Shown here piece after piece: positions 17,838-25,858 of a DNA stretch of 64,000 nucleotides (positions are counted from its first letter, which is position 1; every line of letters begins with the position of its first letter). The notes under the pieces are model-generated. The model was given only the letters and a program-made list of their open reading frames with translations. It was not told the DNA's origin and made no database searches. The stretch lies in NCBI GenBank assembly GCA_035443885.1, contig DAOMNO010000008.1, positions 62,001 to 126,000 of the forward strand, written 5' to 3'. The DNA comes from DAOMNO01 sp035443885 (GTDB taxonomy: Bacteria > Planctomycetota > Phycisphaerae > Phycisphaerales > SM1A02). Made by a program: the position numbers and the translations under genes.

Positions 17838-19370
17838 TCATGGACGAAGCCAACGCCCGATTTTCTGCCTGCCAGGCGGGACGGGCGGCACATCATCTGG
17901 CGCGCCCTCGCTGCTCGGCGGATCATTCGTCGGAGCGGGTCGATCAACTACCGGCGTTGGGCCGGGCAGTTCATCGTTCTCATCAGCCGCATCATCCGGC
18001 TCATCAGCCGCAATGTCGTATTCCAGGGAGAATCGCTCAACATCGCCCAGCGATGCGCTTGCTGCAATGTTGGCTGCAGCGTCCAGCATTGTTACATCGC
18101 GCAGATACGCAATGCGAGGCCTGGGCGAAGAAAGATCGATCACTGCTTCCCAGATCAGCGGCGCGGGCTGCGCGCGATCCGCATCCGTTGATCGCGAGGG
18201 CGTCAAGTCGTCATCGTCATCTGAAACGTGCGCCAGTCTTGCTTCAAACCGCACGCGATACGTCCACGAGCGAACGGTCATCGCACTCACCAGTTCGTCG
18301 TATTGCTCCGTCGTGAGAATCTCCTGCGTGAGCGGCCAGGTGATCGTCGCGCGTTCGTCTTCGCTCAGGTTCTCCCGCGCGCGGACAATCATCGCGGCCT
18401 GCTCGGGCGTCACGCCCGGCAAGCCGCGCAACGCCGCTTCATTCGCGCGATTGATATCAAGCCTGCCGAAGTGCATGGGCACGATGGTTTCATTGACATC
18501 CGCGCCGCCCGGCCCATCACCGGTCAGGCCATCCAGAATATTGCTCCAATCCGCGGGCGGCACCTGGAAGAAGCGCAGCACCTGCACAATCCGTTTGTCG
18601 GAATCGAAGGTGGTGCCCTCGTCCACGATGCGCTTGACGAGCGTGCCTGTTCCCTGGCCGTAGCGTTCATCCAATCGCTGTGAAAGTTGATCTGACCACG
18701 CGCTGCTGGAGACGTTGATGTTGATGCGCAATCTGCCATTGCGCTGCAGTGAAGGCTCGAAGGCAAACACGGTGAGCACATCCGCAAGCGAAGGCATCGC
18801 GTCCGGCGCGTTCGCGTTGTGATCGCCGTACAGCATCGCAGGGGTCATGCCTTCCACACGCAACAACTCTTCGATTGACACGATCGGCCTGCCGAGCGAT
18901 TGGCGAAACGCGAGGATGGCCTCGGCCAGTTCAGTCGCGACGACACCCGTCGCCATCAGTCGCTCCACGTCGATCGTGTTGACATCAAGTTTCGCGGCTT
19001 CGGGGATGAAAAAACCCGCTGGATTATCAGGGTCAATCGCCAGCAGCCGCACAACGCCCGTTTCACCTTCGGGGGTTTCAAAAATCTCGAAGCGTTCCGG
19101 CAGCGTTGGTTGGTCGCCCCGCAGAATCGCTTCACGCTGGGCATCGAACTGCACGACGATGGCCTGCAGCCCGGACCACGCCAGCGACCGCACCTGCGCC
19201 GCCTGCCGCGCGCCCGCTGCGCCTGCGACTTCCGCCTGCGCGGTAAAGAGCATGGCGGTGCCGATGAAGATCGCGCTGCCCATGATGACGAGCACCGCGA
19301 TGATGACGAACGCGCGAGATTGCTCGCGGCGGACTGCAGGACGAGATGGACGCCTTTGTCGCGTCGTCAT
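17838..19370 (-). CDS. gspK: Type II secretion minor pseudopilin GspK
   Basis: 510 residues from the ATG that overlaps the gspJ stop (ATGA). A short basic leader runs into a class III hydrophobic N-helix (SRAFVIIAVLVIMGSAIFIGTA) lacking Glu5, as is usual for GspK. The large globular part contains AKLDVNTIDVERL and helix-hairpin-helix-like segments (SIEELLRVEGMTPAMLYG; LPGVTPEQAAMIV) typical of the GspK family. GspK caps the pseudopilus with GspI and GspJ. It is much longer than E. coli-type GspK (about 320 residues), with a long acidic/proline C-terminal tail (about 60 residues rich in D, E and P). Confidence 0.87.
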   Translation of the reverse strand: MTTRQRRPSRPAVRREQSRAFVIIAVLVIMGSAIFIGTAMLFTAQAEVAGAAGARQAAQVRSLAWSGLQAIVVQFDAQREAILRGDQPTLPERFEIFETPEGETGVVRLLAIDPDNPAGFFIPEAAKLDVNTIDVERLMATGVVATELAEAILAFRQSLGRPIVSIEELLRVEGMTPAMLYGDHNANAPDAMPSLADVLTVFAFEPSLQRNGRLRININVSSSAWSDQLSQRLDERYGQGTGTLVKRIVDEGTTFDSDKRIVQVLRFFQVPPADWSNILDGLTGDGPGGADVNETIVPMHFGRLDINRANEAALRGLPGVTPEQAAMIVRARENLSEDERATITWPLTQEILTTEQYDELVSAMTVRSWTYRVRFEARLAHVSDDDDDLTPSRSTDADRAQPAPLIWEAVIDLSSPRPRIAYLRDVTMLDAAANIAASASLGDVERFSLEYDIAADEPDDAADENDELPGPTPVVDRPAPTNDPPSSEGAPDDVPPVPPGRQKIGRWLRP

Positions 19371-20119
19371 GCGCCATCCTCTGTAATTGATGATGTCGTT
19401 TCTTCGCGCGCATCGGGTATCACGATGACGCGAACGCGGCTGGGCGGCGGCCTTCTGCCGTCGCGATCCTCTCGCATCGCCCATGCCTCTTCATCAAACG
19501 TGCCGACTGCGTCGAATGTCAGTCGCTCTCGCGCCGGCTCATTGTCCTCATCATCCATTGCGAACGGGTCTTCTTCTTCATCGGCGGTCGATTCGTACCA
19601 GATGGCGACCTCGACCGCGACGGGCAGCGCGTTGGCTTCAAGGCTGTCGTACTGCGCCACCCATCGCGAACCGTTGTGGTAGCGAAACTCCACGCGATGC
19701 AACCGCGCGCCGAACGGGTGGAACGCGCCTGCGCTTTCGTGCGCGTTGCCCCGCCTTGCTTCGATCTCACCTCGCCCGGGCTGAAATCGATATTCCGCTC
19801 GTTGCAGGTCTGCGAAGATGTTGGGGTCATCCATACCTCGCTCGGCAAGGCTGATCGGCACGCCTCGCGTCAAGATGCGAATGGAAGTCGCGTCGCCCGC
19901 GATACCCGCCCCGAAGGTGTTGTCGCCCACAAGCGAAAATACGAGATCGCGCTCAAGGCGATCGATCAGCGCCGCGGCGGCGCGGTGCCTTGCCGTCAGC
20001 TCAATCACGCGCGATCGTGAGTTAAGCGCATCAAAGAAGAAACCAAAGAGCGCTGCGAGCAGCGCGAGGATGAGCATGATGGAAATCATCATCTCCAGCA
20101 GCGTGAAGCCCCGTCTCAT
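19367..20119 (-). CDS. gspJ: Type II secretion minor pseudopilin GspJ
   Basis: 250 residues starting MRRGFTLLEMMISIMLIL, a canonical type III leader: Gly at -1, Phe at +1 and Glu at +5 for cleavage by the prepilin peptidase and pseudopilin assembly. The C-terminal domain is beta-rich with an acidic insert (ADEEEDPFAMDDEDNE). It overlaps gspI upstream and gspK downstream by 4 bases each, indicating tight coupling. GspJ forms the tip complex with GspI and GspK. Confidence 0.88.
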   Translation of the reverse strand: MRRGFTLLEMMISIMLILALLAALFGFFFDALNSRSRVIELTARHRAAAALIDRLERDLVFSLVGDNTFGAGIAGDATSIRILTRGVPISLAERGMDDPNIFADLQRAEYRFQPGRGEIEARRGNAHESAGAFHPFGARLHRVEFRYHNGSRWVAQYDSLEANALPVAVEVAIWYESTADEEEDPFAMDDEDNEPARERLTFDAVGTFDEEAWAMREDRDGRRPPPSRVRVIVIPDAREETTSSITEDGA

Positions 20120-20601
20120 GGCTGCGTCTCCCCCATCGGCAAGCCCCGCAAGAGTTCATCCTGCTCATACTCTTCCGGGTCGATTTCTCGCAATCGCATC
20201 AATTGCCGAAGTGTGAAGCTCACCGCGTCTTCATCATCACGCTCTTCGCGCACGGTCAGTTCGACGAGTGTCAGGCCTGCGAATTCCGTTCTGCGGGTGC
20301 GCACTTCGCACACCCAGCCCGCGAACAGATCCACTGCGCCAGAGAAGCCAAGCGCATCGTCCACAACGGTATGCGAGCCAACCTCGCGCACCCCAACGCC
20401 ACGCAGATCGGCGAGGGTAATCAGGCCTGCTTCAAGCTCCGCCATTTTGGATCGCGCAAGATCGACCGCGAGATGCTCGCGTGTGGAGCGATCGATCGCG
20501 ACAAACACGCTGCGCATGGCGGAGATCGCGAAGGCCCCCGCGCCGATGAACAGCGCGAGGGAGAGCAGCACTTCCAGCAGCACACCGCCGCGCCGAATCA
20601 T
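20116..20601 (-). CDS. gspI: Type II secretion minor pseudopilin GspI
   Basis: 161 residues beginning MIRRGGVLLEVLLSLALFIGAGA, a short type III prepilin leader with Glu at position 5 of the predicted mature chain (G/GVLLE). The following ARSKMAELEAGL segment is like the A..KA...E region of GspI proteins. The length is slightly above typical GspI (about 125). Overlapping ATGA junctions with both neighbours place it in the pseudopilin block. Confidence 0.83.
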   Translation of the reverse strand: MIRRGGVLLEVLLSLALFIGAGAFAISAMRSVFVAIDRSTREHLAVDLARSKMAELEAGLITLADLRGVGVREVGSHTVVDDALGFSGAVDLFAGWVCEVRTRRTEFAGLTLVELTVREERDDEDAVSFTLRQLMRLREIDPEEYEQDELLRGLPMGETQP

Positions 20602-21371
20602 CGCGATGGCTCCGATGTATTTGTCATCAGTGGGTCTTCATCCGGTTCCTCGGCGGGCGCACTGGATGACGACGCTTCACGCCGCGACCACACCGCAAGG
20701 CCGGTCCACGGGTTCACTTCCAGTCGCATGGCCAATGGCGGCTCATCATCGTTTCGTGCCCGGCCGATGAGCCACGCGCCGCGGCTGAGCAGCGCAGAGC
20801 CATCCGCCATGAACACCGCCAGCCGAATGGGTCGCGGCGGCTGGGCGTCTTCTTCCGCAGCAGCGGCGAGCATATCCACCGGTACAGGCCCGGCGGCGGA
20901 CGCCTCTATAAATAGATTCGCGGGTGGGCGGACAGACATCCGAACGCCGTCCGGCAGGTCGATCATCGCCCAGTTCCAGGCCAGTTCGTCGGCAGCCTCA
21001 CCTGCTGCGTCGAAACCGTCTTCCGCTTCACCCCGCCGGCGAGCGGTGCGAAACTCGCTTTCACTGGCGGCTCGCTGTGCTGCTTCAAACGGGCGTACCA
21101 CAACGCGAGGCGGGTCTGGCTGATACACCACTTCCATCGCGCGGCCAGCCGACTGCGCTTCCGCACGCGCGAGAATCAACTGCTGCGAAATCGAATCGAC
21201 CGCAGCATCGAACGCACGGGCATCCAGCACGCCTGTCAAGCCTGGCAGCGTGAGCGCTGCGACGGCAAGCAGCAGCGCGATGACAATAAGCAGCTCGATA
21301 AGCGAGAACGCGCGCGGGGAGCGATTACGGCGTGAAGTCGTCGAAGTCGCCGTCGATCTCGCCGTCTGCAT
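20598..21371 (-). CDS. gspH: Type II secretion minor pseudopilin GspH
   Basis: 257 residues from the ATG at 21371; an in-frame ATG at 21401 gives ten more. Either start lies inside the end of gspG. The leader RSPRA/FSLIELLIVIALLLAVAALTLPG has Glu5, but Ala instead of Gly at -1. The rest fits GspH: LDARAFDAAVDSISQQLILARAEAQSAGRAMEV, then a beta-rich domain. Minor pseudopilin linking the GspIJK tip to the GspG shaft. Low-complexity Glu/Asp/Ser-rich stretches lie near the C-terminus. Confidence 0.82.
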   Translation of the reverse strand: MQTARSTATSTTSRRNRSPRAFSLIELLIVIALLLAVAALTLPGLTGVLDARAFDAAVDSISQQLILARAEAQSAGRAMEVVYQPDPPRVVVRPFEAAQRAASESEFRTARRRGEAEDGFDAAGEAADELAWNWAMIDLPDGVRMSVRPPANLFIEASAAGPVPVDMLAAAAEEDAQPPRPIRLAVFMADGSALLSRGAWLIGRARNDDEPPLAMRLEVNPWTGLAVWSRREASSSSAPAEEPDEDPLMTNTSEPSR

Positions 21372-21855
21372 TGCGCAGGCGATCGTGGTTCGTGATGTCA
21401 TCGTCGGTTCCCTCCTGACCGTCCGGCCCGAAGGAGACGAGGTCGTAGAACTGACCGCCCTCGCGGATGGTGCTGGGATTGCGATACACGATGGCGTTGC
21501 CCCATCGATCAGTGCGGGCGGGGTTCTCCAGATACGGCCCCTTCCATCGCTGCTGATCGCGCTCGTCCTCCAGCGCGCTGCGGTTCCAGAGCGCTGCGAG
21601 GCCCTCCTCTTCCGTCGGCCAGCGATTGAGATCGAGGCGGAAGCGGTTCATCGCGTTGTGAATGCCGTCAAAGTCAGCCCGCTGCAGGTCTGCGATCGCG
21701 CCTTCACGCGCGGGCAGCAGGTTCACGACCACGAGGCCGCCGAGCGCAAGAATGATGAAGATGACGATGAGAATCTCAAGCAGCGAGAAGGCGCGCCTGG
21801 CCCGCGGGCGGCGTGCAGGGCGAACGGAACAGGTCGGGCGAATTCGTTGGGGCAT
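21325..21855 (-). CDS. gspG: Type II secretion major pseudopilin GspG
   Basis: 176 residues from the ATG at 21855, chosen because AGAAGGAAG precedes it. The leader ends RRA/FSLLEILIVIFIILALGGLVVVNLL, with Glu5 and Ala at -1. The GspG hallmark region is clear: AIADLQRADFDGIHNAMNRFRLDLNRWPTEEEGLAAL, then KGPYLE, the DRWGN turn and a calcium-binding loop FGPDGQEGTDDDITN. It polymerises into the pseudopilus shaft that pushes substrates through the secretin. 73 bases separate it from gspF, and it overlaps gspH. Confidence 0.92.
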   Translation of the reverse strand: MPQRIRPTCSVRPARRPRARRAFSLLEILIVIFIILALGGLVVVNLLPAREGAIADLQRADFDGIHNAMNRFRLDLNRWPTEEEGLAALWNRSALEDERDQQRWKGPYLENPARTDRWGNAIVYRNPSTIREGGQFYDLVSFGPDGQEGTDDDITNHDRLRNADGEIDGDFDDFTP

Positions 21856-21928
21856 GGCGGCTTCCTTCTGTATCACTCTCAAAAACGCGGCTTCGATTCG
21901 ATTGTACGCCTTCTGTCCCCCATCTGGC

Positions 21929-23113
21929 TCACACTGAAGTGCTCAGCCGCATCATCGGCAAAACAAGGGCTATGAACATAAATGCCACGGCACCAGCCAG
22001 CGCGAGCAGCAGCAGCGGCTCCACCAGGCGCACAAACACGCCCAACATGCGATCGACCCGCTTTTCAATAGTCTCCGCGATCGTAATCAGCACCACGGGC
22101 AGATTGTTCGCGCTCTCGCCCACCGCGATCATCTCGACCACGTCCTCAGAGAACATGCCGCTCTCCGCCAGCGGCTGCGCGAGCGGCTCGCCCGCGCGGA
22201 CAGCTTCCGCAGCATTATCAATAGCCTCTGCCAGCAGCATGTGGCCCGCTGCGTCGCGGCTGATCTGCATCGCGTTCAGCATGGGAATGCCATTCTCCAG
22301 AAGCGTGCCAAGAATTCGAGTGAAACGCGCCACAGCAAGGCCTTGTACCAGCGGGCCGTACTTGGGGATGCGGAGCTGGCCGACAGCGATGGCCCGGCGA
22401 ATCCTCGGCTGGCGCAGCGCCCACCACGCCCCTGCTACCGCCAGCACCGCACACGCCAGCGCGATGAACCACGAATGCACCAGAAAATCCGAGATGCCCA
22501 GCAACATGCGCGTAGGCAGCGGCACCTCAATGCGACTGTAGAACCCGCGAAACTGCGGCACGAAGAAGATCATCGCCGCGAGCAGAATGCCGCCGCCTAC
22601 GATCATCAGCGTGAAGGGATAGATCAGGTTACCCATCACCTTGCTGCGCATGTCGGCCTGATGTTCGAGGAATGTTCCCATGCGCGAGAGGACGGGTTCA
22701 AGGAAACCGCCGCGCTCGCCCGCGCGAACCATCGCGACCTGAATGGGCGGGAACATGTCGCCCCGCGCTGCCATGGCGTCCGCCAATCGCGAGCCTTCGG
22801 CAACTTCATCCGCCACTTCAGTCATCACCTTCGCCAGCAGCGGGTTGGACTTGCTCCGGCCGAGCAACTTAATGGCGCGCAGCAGCGGCACGCCGGCGCG
22901 GAGCAGGTCCGCCATTTGTCGGTACGCCTGCGCGAGCTGGCGCGAGGACAGGCGCCGCTTGAGGAGCGTGCGCTCATGCACCTCTTCCACGCGCACCGGC
23001 GAAAGTTGACGCGCGTGCAGTTCAGCCAGCACGGCCTGCTCGGTCGGCGCTGCGACCTTGCCGGTGATGCGCTGGCCTGAGTTGTCGCGAGCAACATAGG
23101 CGAACGTGCCCAT
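21929..23113 (-). CDS. gspF: Type II secretion/type IV pilus platform protein GspF
   Basis: 394 residues, normal for GspF. It starts MGTFAYVARDNSGQRITG, and has two GspF domains with conserved RQMADLLRAGVPLLRAIKLL and FTRILGTLLENGIPMLNAMQIS motifs, each followed by hydrophobic helices (LIYPFTLMIVGGGILLAAMIFFV; LVEPLLLLALAGAVAFMF). This polytopic inner-membrane protein couples ATPase motion to pseudopilus assembly. It is the first gene of the secretion operon in this window, and gspE, often adjacent, is missing here. Confidence 0.93.
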   Translation of the reverse strand: MGTFAYVARDNSGQRITGKVAAPTEQAVLAELHARQLSPVRVEEVHERTLLKRRLSSRQLAQAYRQMADLLRAGVPLLRAIKLLGRSKSNPLLAKVMTEVADEVAEGSRLADAMAARGDMFPPIQVAMVRAGERGGFLEPVLSRMGTFLEHQADMRSKVMGNLIYPFTLMIVGGGILLAAMIFFVPQFRGFYSRIEVPLPTRMLLGISDFLVHSWFIALACAVLAVAGAWWALRQPRIRRAIAVGQLRIPKYGPLVQGLAVARFTRILGTLLENGIPMLNAMQISRDAAGHMLLAEAIDNAAEAVRAGEPLAQPLAESGMFSEDVVEMIAVGESANNLPVVLITIAETIEKRVDRMLGVFVRLVEPLLLLALAGAVAFMFIALVLPMMRLSTSV

Positions 23114-23308
23114 ACAGCGATTGTACCGCCCGGCGCGATGCGGCCCAGCAAGAATTCACCGCTAAGTACGCGGAGAGCGCGGCGGAAGGAACCACGGATG
23201 CACACGGATCACGCAGGGGAAGGGGAGATATTCAAATCCAGCAACAACGACCTGTTGCCCTGTCGATGTGTTGACCGTTTGACTTGTTGACTTGTCCCTC
23301 TCCCTCTT
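23114..23308 (-). other. Intergenic stretch before gspF with remnants of common intergenic repeats
   Basis: Contains TTCACCGCTAAGTACGCGGA and ACCACGGATGCACACGGATC, phrases that I recall from dispersed intergenic repeats in many bacterial genomes. A run of near-repeats of GTTGAC/TTGACTTGT (23267-23298) follows. It separates the globin gene from the gspF operon and must hold the operon promoter unless transcription reads through from lepA. No clean promoter was identified. Confidence 0.35.
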
Positions 23309-23728
23309 TCAGCGATTGCGCATGAAATCCGCCACGTGCGCGAAGCGTGAATCAAGAAAGGTGCGAATATCGCCTGTGATGTTGCGCTCATCGAGCGCGA
23401 GCTTCATGCAGGCGAGCCACTGATCGCGTTCGGTTTCGCCGATGGGAAACGGCATGTGCCTGCCGCGCAGTCGCGGGTGGCCGTATTTTTCGATGTAAAG
23501 CTGCGGCCCGCCGAGCCAGCCGGAGAGGAACTCATAGAGTTTCTCGCGCGAGGTTGCGAGATCAGGCGGATGCAGCGCGCGAATCGTCGCGAACGCGGGT
23601 TCGCGATCCATGTAATCGTAGAAGGTGTCCACAAGCGCGCGAACGGCAGCATCGCCGCCGATGGCGGTGTATGGGGTGTTGTCAGGGCCGAAAGCAGGCC
23701 CATGTGGCGACGTTTCCGGTTGAAGCAT
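23309..23728 (-). CDS. Group 2 truncated haemoglobin (YjbI/GlbO family)
   Basis: 139 residues, full length for the family. The group II pattern is very clear: TPYTAIGGDAAVRALVDTFYDYMD, ATIRALHPPDL, REKLYEFLSGWLGGPQLY, then GHPRLRGRHMPFPI with the proximal histidine region, and WLACM with the conserved Trp. Haem-binding oxygen/NO-handling cytosolic protein; the exact physiological role varies. It lies 110 bases downstream of lepA on the same strand, with no obvious functional tie to it. Confidence 0.92.
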   Translation of the reverse strand: MLQPETSPHGPAFGPDNTPYTAIGGDAAVRALVDTFYDYMDREPAFATIRALHPPDLATSREKLYEFLSGWLGGPQLYIEKYGHPRLRGRHMPFPIGETERDQWLACMKLALDERNITGDIRTFLDSRFAHVADFMRNR

Positions 23729-23838
23729 GGGGTGAGATGGTATGCGCCTCTGGCATCAGTAGCGCGATGAAGCATGGCGCCTTTGATGGGGACACGATGC
23801 TGACCTGTCGATCTGTCGCTGTTTCCGCCGCGTCGCGT

Positions 23839-25644
23839 TCACTCCCCCTGATCGAGCACGGCCATGAACGCTTCCTGCGGGATGTTTACGTTGCCCACGC
23901 TCTTCATGCGCTTCTTGCCTTCCTTCTGCTTTTCGAGCAGTTTGCGCTTGCGTGAAACGTCGCCGCCGTAGCACTTCGCCGTAACGTTCTTTCGCACGGC
24001 CTTGATGCTTTCGCGCGCGATGATCTTCCCGCCGATCGCTGCCTGAAGCGGAATCTCGAACTGGTGGCGGTCGATCTGCTCCTTCAGCTTCTTCAAAATC
24101 ACGCGGCTGCGCTGCTCTGCGTTGTCCTTATGACAAATCAGCGAAAGCGCCTCAACGGGCGAACCGTTGACGAGGATGTTCACCTTCGCGAGGCGGTCCG
24201 CGTTGTAGCCGATGATCTCATAGTCCATCGTGCCATAGCCGCGCGTGATGGACTTCAGCTTGTCGTAGAAGTCGTAGATAATTTCTGCCAGCGGCAGGTG
24301 GTAGTCGAGAATCTGTCTCGTCTCTGAAACGAACTTCTGTCCCTTGAAGATGCCTCGCCGCCCTTCGCAGAGTTTGATGAGGTCGCCGATATTCTCAGTG
24401 GGGCAGATGATTTCCACGCGGACGATGGGTTCATGGATGGCTTTGACGACGGACATATCCGGCAGGTCCGCCGGGTTATGAATCTCGATCATTCTGCCAT
24501 CGGTGAGTTCAACCTTGTAACTAACTGTGGGCGCGGTCTGGACGATTTCCACGCCGCCTTCGCGTTCCAATCGCTCCTGCACGATGTCCATATGCAGCAG
24601 GCCGAGGAACCCGCAGCGGAAGCCGAAGCCGAGTGCCTCGGAATGCTGCGGCTCATAGGTAAAGCTGGCGTCGTTGATGTGCAGCCGCTCGATGGCATCG
24701 CGCAGCGATTCGTAATCGCCCTTCTTGCCACCTTCGCCCGATGTGGCGGGGTAGAAATCACAGAACACCATCTGCTGCGGCTCTTTGTAGCCGGGCAGCG
24801 GCTCGGCGGCGGGGTCGGATTCCAATGTAATCGTGTCGCCGACGCGAACGTCCTTCAGCGTCTTGATCGCCGCGACCATGTAACCCACTTCCGCAGTGTT
24901 GAGTTGCTTCACCTTTGTGGGCATCGGCGTGTAGCGGCCGAGTTCGGTGATGGTGAACGTGCGGCCAGTGCCCATCATGCGAATCTTGTCGCCCACCTTC
25001 AGTGAGCCGTCGAAGATTCGGAAATAGACGATGACGCCTCTGTAGTCGTCGTAATGACTGTCGAAGATCAGCGCGCGGGTTTTATCGGTAACCGCAGCGC
25101 GAGGTGGCGGCAGTTTTTCGCAGATGGCGTCCAGCAGCTCAGGAATGCCGCGACCCGTCTTGGCGGAGCAGTAGATGCAATCTTCCGCAGGCAGGCCGAG
25201 CACCTGTTCGATTTCCATCGCCACACGTTCGGGGTCTGCTGCGGGCAGGTCGATCTTGTTCACGACGGGAATGAGTTCGAGGTTGTTCTCAACCGCGAGG
25301 TAAGCATTCGCGACGGTCTGCGCTTCAACGCCTTGCGTGGAGTCCACCACGAGAATCGCGCCTTCACACGCAGTAAGCGCGCGGCTGACTTCATAGGCAA
25401 AGTCCACGTGGCCCGGCGTATCGATGAAGTTGAGCTGATATTGCTCACCTTTGTACGTGTGATAGACGGTAACGGCGGAAGCTTTGATGGTGATGCCGCG
25501 CTCGCGCTCGAGGTCCATCGAGTCCAGTATTTGATCCTTGGCTTCGCGCTCGGAGATGGCGTGCGTCGCCTGAAGCAGACGGTCCGCCAGCGTGGACTTA
25601 CCGTGGTCGATGTGGGCGATGATGGAGAAGTTGCGAATGGGCAC
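23839..25644 (-). CDS. lepA: Elongation factor 4 (LepA), translational GTPase
   Basis: 601 residues from the GTG at 25644, which gives MPIRNFSIIAHIDHGKSTLADRL, the usual LepA N-terminus; a TTG at 25659 would add five residues. G motifs are complete: AHIDHGKST (G1), ERERGITI (G2), DTPGHVDF (G3), NKIDLP (G4) and CSAKTGRG (G5). The LepA-specific C-terminal domain is present (IIARESIKAVRKNVTAKCYGGD..RKRKLLEKQKEGKKRMK). It acts on ribosomes as a back-translocase or assembly factor. It follows mnmE on the same strand after 214 bases that contain a G-quadruplex motif. Confidence 0.97.
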   Translation of the reverse strand: MPIRNFSIIAHIDHGKSTLADRLLQATHAISEREAKDQILDSMDLERERGITIKASAVTVYHTYKGEQYQLNFIDTPGHVDFAYEVSRALTACEGAILVVDSTQGVEAQTVANAYLAVENNLELIPVVNKIDLPAADPERVAMEIEQVLGLPAEDCIYCSAKTGRGIPELLDAICEKLPPPRAAVTDKTRALIFDSHYDDYRGVIVYFRIFDGSLKVGDKIRMMGTGRTFTITELGRYTPMPTKVKQLNTAEVGYMVAAIKTLKDVRVGDTITLESDPAAEPLPGYKEPQQMVFCDFYPATSGEGGKKGDYESLRDAIERLHINDASFTYEPQHSEALGFGFRCGFLGLLHMDIVQERLEREGGVEIVQTAPTVSYKVELTDGRMIEIHNPADLPDMSVVKAIHEPIVRVEIICPTENIGDLIKLCEGRRGIFKGQKFVSETRQILDYHLPLAEIIYDFYDKLKSITRGYGTMDYEIIGYNADRLAKVNILVNGSPVEALSLICHKDNAEQRSRVILKKLKEQIDRHQFEIPLQAAIGGKIIARESIKAVRKNVTAKCYGGDVSRKRKLLEKQKEGKKRMKSVGNVNIPQEAFMAVLDQGE

Positions 25645-25710
25645 GGGTGGAGCAGACAACGGGAAACGGATTCTTCAAGAGCCACGAGCCGGCGGAGCCC
25701 CTGCCGGGAA

Positions 25711-25739
25711 GGGGGCGGGGGTGTCGGGGGTGTCGGGGG
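25711..25739 (+). repeat. Four-tract G5 motif (G-quadruplex candidate) upstream of lepA
   Basis: GGGGG-C-GGGGG-TGTC-GGGGG-TGTC-GGGGG: four runs of five G with loops of 1, 4 and 4 bases, including a 9-bp tandem (GGGGGTGTC twice). The G-rich strand is the template strand for lepA. The rest of the 25645-25858 gap shows no ORF. Confidence 0.6.
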
Positions 25740-25858
25740 TCGGAATCGAAAGCCCCGCATTGTATCAGGCCTGACAGTCAGCCGCGCGGAGAGGTCCGAC
25801 CGGCGCGGGGGCGATGCGAGGGGGCCGCGGAACGTTCTTTGAGAGGCGGGGCGGGGCG

